Assembly (NCBI GenBank): GCA_021767985.1
Contig: JAASSH010000195.1
Location: forward strand, 1 to 5,314
Direction: 5' to 3'
Source of the DNA: Gammaproteobacteria bacterium
GTDB lineage: Bacteria > Pseudomonadota > Gammaproteobacteria > GCA-001735895
Length of the DNA: 5,314 bases
Shown here in pieces: positions 1 to 5,314 of this stretch. How positions within the stretch are numbered: the first letter of the stretch is position 1; every line of letters starts with the position of its first letter. The translations under genes were made by a program, and so were the position numbers. The notes below the pieces were generated by a model. It was given only the letters and a program-made list of their open reading frames with translations, searched no databases and had not been told where the DNA came from.

Positions 1-1
1 G

Positions 2-12
2 AATACTCGGCC
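2..12 (+). promoter_or_regulatory. Possible -10 element and GC-rich discriminator before tRNA-Val
   Basis: AATACT (2-7) matches four of six positions of the sigma70 -10 consensus and is followed by CGGCC (8-12), a GC-rich stretch of the kind found between the -10 and start site of stringently controlled stable-RNA promoters. A start near 13-14 would leave a leader of about ten bases before the mature tRNA at 23. The -35 region lies outside the window, so this cannot be confirmed; the bases could equally be the spacer after another tRNA gene. Confidence 0.25.
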
Positions 13-22
13 TTGAATTTAT

Positions 23-99
23 AGTCGCGTAGCTCAGTTGGTTAGAGCACCACCTTGACATGGTGGGGGTCGGTGGTTCGAATCCACTCGCGACTACCA
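23..99 (+). tRNA. tRNA-Val, anticodon GAC
   Basis: A complete 77-nt cloverleaf is visible. The acceptor stem is AGTCGCG (23-29) with CGCGACT (89-95), seven perfect pairs, then discriminator A96 and an encoded CCA (97-99). The D stem is GCTC (32-35) with GAGC (45-48). The anticodon stem is CCACC (50-54) with GGTGG (62-66), and the loop TTGACAT puts GAC at 57-59, which reads the valine codons GUC and GUU. The T stem is 72-76 with 84-88 (one G-U pair) around loop TTCGAAT (77-83). It lies 47 nt before thrS on the same strand. No hairpin terminator or convincing promoter separates them, so processing from a shared transcript is possible. A TTTT run at 101-104 follows the CCA end. Confidence 0.97.
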
Positions 100-135
100 C
101 TTTTGTACACGTGGCCTTTGGTAGGGGTCACCACT

Positions 136-140
136 GGAGA
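136..140 (+). promoter_or_regulatory. thrS ribosome-binding site (decides the start)
   Basis: GGAGA at 136-140 lies six bases before the ATG at 147. The same frame stays open back to an ATG at 60, but that codon is inside the tRNA gene and has no ribosome-binding site. This element therefore fixes the thrS start at 147. A small hairpin, TGGT (119-122) with ACCA (130-133), lies just upstream of it. Confidence 0.8.
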
Positions 141-146
141 ACGCAA

Positions 147-2045
147 ATGCCTGATATTACTCTGCCTGACGGCTCGCATCGTCAATTCGACAATCCCGTT
201 TCGGTCATGGATATCGCCTGCGATATCGGACCCGGTCTCGCCAAGGCGACACTTGCCGGCAAGGTTAACGGTGAGCTGGTCGACGCTTCCTTCGTGGTCG
301 AACAGGATGCCGATGTCGCCATCGTTACCAGTCGTGACGAGGAAGCGCTCGAACTGTTGCGGCACGACGCGGCGCACGTCATGGCGCAGGCGGTGCAGGA
401 GCTTTACCCCGGCACCCAGGTGACCATCGGTCCGGCGATCGAAGACGGTTTTTACTATGACTTCGCGCGTGAGGAGCCGTTTACCCCGGAAGACCTGGTC
501 GAGATCGAGAAGCGCATGCATGAAATCGTCAAGCGCGATTTGCCGATCGTGCGTGAAGTCATGGATCGCGAGGCAGCGATGAAAACCTTTGGCGATCTCG
601 GCGAAAGCTACAAGGTCGAAATCATCGATGAAATCATCCCGCAAGGCGAAGAAGTCTCGATTTATCGCCAGGGCGAGTGGTTCGACGTCTGCCGCGGGCC
701 GCATCTGCCGTCCACCGGCAAGCTCGGTAGCGGCTTCAAGGTCATGAAGGTGGCCGGGGCGTACTGGCGTGGCGACTCGAAGAACGAAATGCTGCAGCGC
801 ATTTACGGTACCGCCTGGCCGGACAAGAAGCAGCTCAGGGCTTACCTGCATCGGCTCGAGGAGGCCGAGAAGCGCGATCACCGCAAGCTCGGTCGCCAGC
901 TCGAACTGTTCCATCTGCACGAGGAGGCGCCGGGCTCCGTATTCTGGCATCCGAAGGGCTGGACCCTGTTCAACAAGTTGATCGAATACATGCGTAAGCG
1001 CCAGGAAGACGCGGGCTATATAGAGGTCAACACGCCGGACGTAATGGATCGCAGCCTGTGGGAAACCTCGGGTCACTGGGGCAATTATCGTGAGCATATG
1101 TTCACCACCCAGACCGAGGACGAGCGGGTATTCGCGCTGAAGCCGATGAATTGCCCGGGATCGGTGCTGATGTTTTCGCAGGGCCTCAAGAGCTACCGCG
1201 ATCTGCCGCTGCGCATGGCCGAATTCGGCAAGGTGCACCGTTATGAGCCCTCGGGCGCGCTGCACGGGTTACTGCGGGTGCGACACTTCACCCAGGACGA
1301 TGCGCATATTTACTGCACCGAGGAACAGATGGAGCAGGAATGTATCGACGTCATCGAACTGATCCTCGATATCTACAAGGATTTCGGATTCGACGACGTC
1401 GTCATCAAATTCTCCGACCGGCCCGATAACCGAATCGGTTCGGATGAAGTCTGGGACAAGCTCGAAGGCGCGCTGATCAATGCGCTCGACAGCATGGGAC
1501 GAGAATACAAACTGTTTCCCGGCGAGGGCGCGTTTTACGGCCCCAAGCTCGAGTTCGTACTGCGCGACGCGATTGGGCGCGACTGGCAATGCGGCACGCT
1601 GCAGGTCGATATGAACCTGCCCGAACGCTTCGATATTTCCTATATCGGGGAGGATGGCGAGCGCCACCGTCCGGTCATGTTACACCGCGCTTTGTTCGGC
1701 TCGCTGGAGCGATTTTTCGGGATTCTGGTCGAGCATTACGAGGGTAAATTCCCGGTCTGGCTGGCGCCGGTGCAGGCCGTAGTGATGAATATCACCGACA
1801 AACAGGCGCCGTATGTCGGAAAAGTTGAAAAAATGCTTAAAAATCAGGGAATCAGGACGATTTCTGACTTGAGAAACGAAAAAGTCGGGTTTAAAATTCG
1901 CGAGCACACTTTGCAGCGCATTCCGTACATGCTCGTGGTCGGTGATCGCGAGGTCGAGGAAGAGCACGTTGCAGTGCGTAGCCTGGACGGTGAAGACCTG
2001 GGCTCAATAGCGATCGACGAGTTCGTCGACCTGGTGAAACAGTAA
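147..2045 (+). CDS. thrS: Threonine--tRNA ligase (ThrRS)
   Basis: This cytoplasmic class II synthetase joins threonine to tRNA-Thr using ATP and hydrolyses mischarged Ser-tRNA-Thr. The protein has 632 residues, close to the 642 of E. coli. Domains in order: N-terminal TGS domain (about 1-62); editing domain (about 63-225) with the His73-x3-His77 pair and Cys182/His186; catalytic core (about 240-535); C-terminal anticodon-binding domain (about 538-632). Zinc ligands that hold threonine are Cys336 (in MNCPG), His387 (in DDAHIYC) and His513 (in MLHRALFG). Motif 2 includes Arg365 in [11 protein letters not shown]. All key residues are intact, so both charging and editing should work. ATG at 147 is preferred over in-frame upstream codons because of the GGAGA site and because the numbering of the editing residues then equals that of E. 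coli. The segment around 1801-1900 is much richer in A than the rest of the gene and holds a candidate promoter. The TAA stop is the first part of a terminator-like stem. Confidence 0.98.
   Translation: MPDITLPDGSHRQFDNPVSVMDIACDIGPGLAKATLAGKVNGELVDASFVVEQDADVAIVTSRDEEALELLRHDAAHVMAQAVQELYPGTQVTIGPAIEDGFYYDFAREEPFTPEDLVEIEKRMHEIVKRDLPIVREVMDREAAMKTFGDLGESYKVEIIDEIIPQGEEVSIYRQGEWFDVCRGPHLPSTGKLGSGFKVMKVAGAYWRGDSKNEMLQRIYGTAWPDKKQLRAYLHRLEEAEKRDHRKLGRQLELFHLHEEAPGSVFWHPKGWTLFNKLIEYMRKRQEDAGYIEVNTPDVMDRSLWETSGHWGNYREHMFTTQTEDERVFALKPMNCPGSVLMFSQGLKSYRDLPLRMAEFGKVHRYEPSGALHGLLRVRHFTQDDAHIYCTEEQMEQECIDVIELILDIYKDFGFDDVVIKFSDRPDNRIGSDEVWDKLEGALINALDSMGREYKLFPGEGAFYGPKLEFVLRDAIGRDWQCGTLQVDMNLPERFDISYIGEDGERHRPVMLHRALFGSLERFFGILVEHYEGKFPVWLAPVQAVVMNITDKQAPYVGKVEKMLKNQGIRTISDLRNEKVGFKIREHTLQRIPYMLVVGDREVEEEHVAVRSLDGEDLGSIAIDEFVDLVKQ
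1869..1897 (+). promoter_or_regulatory. Candidate internal sigma70 promoter in thrS, facing infC
   Basis: TTGAGA (1869-1874, five of six to the -35 consensus) and TAAAAT (1892-1897, five of six to the -10 consensus) are separated by exactly 17 bp. The expected start is near 1904, about 210 nt before the infC start codon. A-tracts at 1820-1823, 1828-1833 and 1839-1843 lie upstream at roughly helical spacing. It is known that E. coli infC is partly transcribed from promoters within thrS, so the position fits. Caution: the encoded segment ([12 protein letters not shown]) is conserved in ThrRS, so part of the match may be forced by the protein. Confidence 0.45.
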
Positions 2046-2072
2046 TCCGGTTTTCATACCGGATTAATTTTT
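2043..2072 (+). terminator. Rho-independent terminator-like hairpin after thrS
   Basis: TAATCCGGT (2043-2051) pairs perfectly with ACCGGATTA (2058-2066), nine base pairs around a six-base loop, and is followed after one A by TTTTT (2068-2072). The first three bases of the stem are the thrS stop codon. The stem has only four G-C pairs and the T tract is short, so termination is likely partial. As infC follows 40 nt later with no clear promoter in between, the hairpin probably lowers rather than blocks read-through from thrS. Confidence 0.6.
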
Positions 2073-2099
2073 GCGAAACATATTGTTAGTAGATTTATA

Positions 2100-2112
2100 G
2101 GGAGAGTCCCCA
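2100..2112 (+). promoter_or_regulatory. infC ribosome-binding site inside a mini-hairpin
   Basis: GGGAGAG (2100-2106) is a good Shine-Dalgarno sequence, with GGAG ending eight bases before the ATC at 2113. GGGA (2100-2103) can pair with TCCC (2107-2110) around the triloop GAG, which would partly hide the site. The position of this element supports the non-standard start. An in-frame TAG at 2098-2100 rules out any start further upstream. Confidence 0.6.
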
Positions 2113-2631
2113 ATCGCAGACAACAAACAGAGCCGTCTTAACGAAGAAATAACAGCGCCGGAAGTCCGGCTGATCGGTGAGGATGGCGGACAGAGAGGCA
2201 TCGTGTCTCTGGAAGAGGCCCAGGCTTTGGCGGATGAAGCCGGCGTGGATCTTGTCGAGTTGGTACCCGATGCAGAACCCCCGGTCTGTCGTTTGATGGA
2301 CTACGGCAAGTTCAAGTTTCAGCAAAAGAAGAAGTTGCACGACCAGCGCAAGAAACAGCGCCAGGTGCACATCAAGGAAATCAAGTTTCGACCCGGCACC
2401 GAGGAAGGTGATTACCAGGTCAAACTGCGAAAGCTGACCGAGTTTATCGAGGTCGGCGACCGGGTCAAGGTGACCTGCCGTTTTCGCGGACGGGAAATGG
2501 CCCACATGGAACTGGGTACACAGCTACTCAAGCGGGTAGAGGAAGACACTAAGGAATTTGCGACCGTGGATCAGTATCCGCAGTCGGAAGGGCGCCAGAT
2601 GACGATGATGCTGGTGCCCAAGAAACGCTAG
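2113..2631 (+). CDS. infC: Translation initiation factor IF-3, ATC start codon
   Basis: IF3 binds the 30S subunit, prevents early joining of 50S and rejects initiation at wrong codons or with the wrong tRNA. The 172-residue product has an N-terminal domain (about 1-70, with [15 protein letters not shown] and [12 protein letters not shown]), a basic, lysine-rich linker (about 71-85) and a C-terminal ribosome-binding domain (about 86-172, with [18 protein letters not shown] and FRGREMAH). The frame is closed by TAG at 2098-2100, and between that stop and conserved residue Arg8 the only plausible initiator is ATC at 2113. The first normal start is GTG at 2203 (codon 31), which would delete about half of the N domain. 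Rare initiators are a known hallmark of infC (AUU in E. coli), because IF3 itself disfavours them and so represses its own synthesis. The encoded sequence from residue 2 on aligns with E. coli IF3. Transcription may come from thrS read-through and from the candidate promoter at 1869-1897. Confidence 0.95.
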   Translation: MADNKQSRLNEEITAPEVRLIGEDGGQRGIVSLEEAQALADEAGVDLVELVPDAEPPVCRLMDYGKFKFQQKKKLHDQRKKQRQVHIKEIKFRPGTEEGDYQVKLRKLTEFIEVGDRVKVTCRFRGREMAHMELGTQLLKRVEEDTKEFATVDQYPQSEGRQMTMMLVPKKR

Positions 2632-2643
2632 CTGCTGTAAAGG

Positions 2644-2711
2644 CTGGCCACTGCCCGAAGACGCGTCTCCGGCGTCCAGGGACTTTTAATCGATAGATAT
2701 TTAAACTGGAG
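2644..2711 (+). promoter_or_regulatory. Candidate L20 translational operator before rpmI
   Basis: The 86-nt gap between infC and rpmI is rich in self-complementarity. GACGC (2660-2664) pairs with GCGTC (2672-2676), leaving a seven-base loop. Within that loop CTCCG (2667-2671) is complementary to TGGAG (2707-2711), which contains the rpmI Shine-Dalgarno, so a pseudoknot could hide it. Alternative folds exist: CCGAAGA (2655-2661) with TCTCCGG (2666-2672), one mismatch, enclosed by CTGG (2644-2647) and CCAG (2676-2679); and GTCTC (2665-2669) with GGGAC (2679-2683) followed by TTTT. In E. coli, L20 represses rpmI-rplT by binding a pseudoknot over the rpmI start region. The role here is inferred from position and pairing only. 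Confidence 0.4.
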
Positions 2712-2717
2712 CTAATC

Positions 2718-2915
2718 ATGCCAAAGATGAAATCAGTCAGTGGCGCGGCCAAGCGTTTCAAACGAAATGCCGCCGGCGGCTACAAGCGCAAGCAATCACA
2801 CTTGCGTCATATTCTCACCAAGAAATCGAGCAAGCGTAAGCGTCAGCTGGGCGAAAAGCTTGATGTTCACGCTAACGACGTACAGCTGGTGCGTCGCATG
2901 CTGCCGTATTCTTAG
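2718..2915 (+). CDS. rpmI: Large-subunit ribosomal protein bL35
   Basis: A 65-residue, very basic protein of the 50S subunit, of normal length for the family. It begins [16 protein letters not shown] and contains the conserved core [17 protein letters not shown] (about 29-45) and the C-terminal LPYS. GGAG (2708-2711) lies six bases before the ATG. It sits between infC and rplT as in most bacteria. Its TAG stop (2913-2915) overlaps the Shine-Dalgarno of rplT, which favours translational coupling, so control at the rpmI start would also act on rplT. Confidence 0.97.
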   Translation: MPKMKSVSGAAKRFKRNAAGGYKRKQSHLRHILTKKSSKRKRQLGEKLDVHANDVQLVRRMLPYS

Positions 2916-2927
2916 GGGGGTCGAGTT

Positions 2928-3290
2928 ATGCCAAGAGTAAAAAGAGGCGTTACGGCACATGCACGCCACAAGAAGGTTCTGGATAAAGCCAAGGGCTACC
3001 GCGGCGCACGCAGTAAAGTGTTTCGCGTTGCCAAGCAGGCCGTCACCAAGGCCGGGCAATATGCCTATCGCGATCGTCGCCAGAAGAAACGTCAATTCCG
3101 TGCACTGTGGATTGCCCGAATCAACGCCGGTGCGCGTGAAAACGGCATGTCTTACAGCGTTTTCATGAATGGCCTGAAGAAAGCCTCGATCGAAATCGAT
3201 CGCAAGGTGCTGTCCGATATCGCTATTTTTGACAAGCCCGCGTTTACCGCGCTGGTCGAAAAGGCCAGGGCCGGCCTGGAATCCGCGTAA
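2928..3290 (+). CDS. rplT: Large-subunit ribosomal protein bL20
   Basis: This 120-residue basic protein binds 23S rRNA early in 50S assembly and, in E. coli, also represses its own operon. It begins [18 protein letters not shown] and keeps the family signature [17 protein letters not shown] (about 44-60), [10 protein letters not shown] and [13 protein letters not shown]. The long, positively charged N-terminal extension (about 1-60) that enters the rRNA core is complete. AGGGGGG (2914-2920), starting in the rpmI stop codon, is its ribosome-binding site and lies seven bases before the ATG. The gap to rpmI is 12 nt. It ends in TAA 60 nt before the chosen pheS start and in the same frame, with no recognisable intrinsic terminator between them. 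Confidence 0.97.
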   Translation: MPRVKRGVTAHARHKKVLDKAKGYRGARSKVFRVAKQAVTKAGQYAYRDRRQKKRQFRALWIARINAGARENGMSYSVFMNGLKKASIEIDRKVLSDIAIFDKPAFTALVEKARAGLESA

Positions 3291-4373
<1,083 letters not shown>

Positions 4374-4385
4374 TCGGGCGCCAAC

Positions 4386-5314
4386 ATGGAAATTAGCGAA
4401 AACTGGTTACGTGAATGGGTGAACCCCGCGATCGATACCGATACCCTGGTCAGCCAGTTGACCATGGCCGGACTCGAAGTCGGCGGATTGCGGGCCGCGG
4501 CGCCCGATCTCGACAACGTCGTCGTTGCCGAGGTGACGAGTTGCGAACGCCATCCCGACGCCGACAAGCTGAACCTGTGCCAGGTCAGCGATGGCGCGGA
4601 CAGCTACCAGGTCGTTTGCGGCGCGAGCAACGTGCGAGCAGGATTGAAAGTAGCCCTGGCGCGAGTGGGTGCCGTACTGCCTGGCATCAAGATCAAGAAA
4701 GCAAAACTGCGTGGCGTCGATTCCGAGGGCATGATCTGCTCGGCGGCGGAGTTGCAGTTAGAGGAAACCTCCGAAGGGATCCTGGAATTGCCCGATGACG
4801 CGCCTGTGGGAACGTCTATCGTCGACTATCTGGCCCTGGCCGATAATATAATCGATATCGATTTGACGCCGAACCGGGGCGATTGCCTCAGCATCTCCGG
4901 CGTTGCGCGCGAAGTATCCGCGATTAACAAGATTCCGCTGCAGCAAAGCGCCGCGGCGAACGTCTCGCCGGCGATAGACGATGTCTTCCCGATCGAACTG
5001 GAAGCGCCGCAGCAGTGCCCGCGTTACGTTGGGCGAATCATCCGCGGAATCGATCCAGAAGCGCAAACCCCGCTGTGGATGCAGGAAAAATTACGCCGCT
5101 GCGGCCTGCGTCCGATCAGCCCGGTGGTCGATGTCACCAATTACGTCATGATGGAATTCGGTCAACCGATGCACGGTTTCGATTTCGACAAGCTCGACGG
5201 TGGCATCCGGGTGCGATTGGCAGAACCGGGCGAAAAGCTGGCACTGCTCGATCAGAGCGAGGTCGAATGCCAGGCCGATAACCTGTTGATCGCAGACCAT
5301 GCCGGTGGGGTTGC
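4386..5314 (+). CDS. pheT: Phenylalanine--tRNA ligase, beta subunit (3' end cut off by window)
   Basis: PheT is the tRNA-binding and editing subunit of phenylalanyl-tRNA synthetase. It hydrolyses Tyr-tRNA-Phe. The first 309 codons plus two bases are present, out of about 795 expected, and the frame is open to the window end. The start MEISENWLREWVNPAID matches the family N-terminus. An EMAPII-like OB-fold tRNA-binding domain covers about 40-150 (HPDADKLNLCQV at 56-67, then VVCGASNVRAGLKVA and LRGVDSEGMICS). ISVTPNR-type sequence occurs as DIDLTPNRGDCLSI (157-170). The B3/B4 editing domain begins near 210 (CPRYVGRI) and includes VVDVTNYVMMEFGQPMHGFD; His263 there is probably equivalent to editing residue His261 of E. 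coli. GGG (4376-4378), seven bases before the ATG, is a weak ribosome-binding site, and the 12-nt gap to pheS suggests coupled translation and balanced subunit supply. Confidence 0.96.
   Translation, partial: MEISENWLREWVNPAIDTDTLVSQLTMAGLEVGGLRAAAPDLDNVVVAEVTSCERHPDADKLNLCQVSDGADSYQVVCGASNVRAGLKVALARVGAVLPGIKIKKAKLRGVDSEGMICSAAELQLEETSEGILELPDDAPVGTSIVDYLALADNIIDIDLTPNRGDCLSISGVAREVSAINKIPLQQSAAANVSPAIDDVFPIELEAPQQCPRYVGRIIRGIDPEAQTPLWMQEKLRRCGLRPISPVVDVTNYVMMEFGQPMHGFDFDKLDGGIRVRLAEPGEKLALLDQSEVECQADNLLIADHAGGV

Noticed and set aside
60..146. N-terminal extension of ThrRS starting at ATG 60
   Set aside because: The codon lies in the tRNA-Val anticodon arm and the extension is simply translated tRNA and spacer. 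The GGAGA site and the E. coli-like residue numbering fix the start at 147.
42..1265. Long open frame on the - strand opposite tRNA-Val and thrS
   Set aside because: It runs antisense to well-conserved thrS and part of the tRNA. Its product looks like a codon-bias shadow of a GC-rich gene, with no recognisable domain and no ribosome-binding site of its own.
1828..1845. A-rich run in thrS as a possible frameshift site
   Set aside because: The zero frame continues uninterrupted through conserved ThrRS sequence, no heptameric slippery pattern in the right phase is followed by a strong structure, and no useful alternative product would result.
2073..2100. Promoter between the thrS hairpin and infC
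   Set aside because: TTGCGA (2071-2076) and TTTATA (2094-2099) are 17 bp apart, but the -10 matches only three of six and the start would fall on the infC Shine-Dalgarno.
4415..4798. Forward open frame of 127 codons inside pheT
   Set aside because: It is out of frame with the clear PheT protein, which is open from 4386 to the window end; the product is an arginine-rich frame shadow.
4847..4852. Perfect TATAAT within pheT
   Set aside because: No -35-like hexamer lies 16 to 18 bp upstream and there is no extended -10 TG, so a promoter is not supported. It encodes the ordinary residues of DNIID.

Overview
This window is a core-genome segment of a bacterium, read entirely on the + strand: a valine tRNA gene followed by thrS, infC, rpmI, rplT, pheS and the first part of pheT. 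The gene order, the close match of the proteins to their Escherichia coli counterparts (recalled from memory, not searched) and the moderately GC-rich codon use point to a gammaproteobacterium. PheS carries a four-cysteine insert that the E. coli protein lacks, so the source is probably not an enterobacterium. I cannot name the genus.

Layout: tRNA-Val(GAC) with encoded CCA (23-99); a 47-nt gap; threonyl-tRNA synthetase (147-2045); a terminator-like hairpin that starts in the thrS stop codon (2043-2072); initiation factor IF3 (2113-2631), which has no ATG, GTG or TTG at the expected position and appears to start at ATC; an 86-nt spacer with self-complementary segments that could fold over the rpmI ribosome-binding site; L35 (2718-2915) and L20 (2928-3290), 12 nt apart; a 60-nt spacer with a strong inverted repeat; PheS (3351-4373, GTG start); and, 12 nt later, PheT (4386 to the window end, 309 codons plus two bases).

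The genes form a translation cluster. ThrRS and PheRS charge two tRNAs, IF3 checks start codons and keeps 30S subunits free, and L35 and L20 belong to the 50S subunit. The regulatory layer between the genes is more interesting than the proteins: a candidate internal promoter in the 3' end of thrS, a hairpin between thrS and infC, the ATC start of infC with its Shine-Dalgarno in a small hairpin, a possible L20-type pseudoknot before rpmI, and alternative stems at the pheS start.

I see no mobile element, CRISPR array, phage gene, defence system or unknown protein family. The only non-coding gaps are short (at most 86 nt). All regulatory calls below come from reading complementarity and hexamers by eye, with no folding calculation or alignment.
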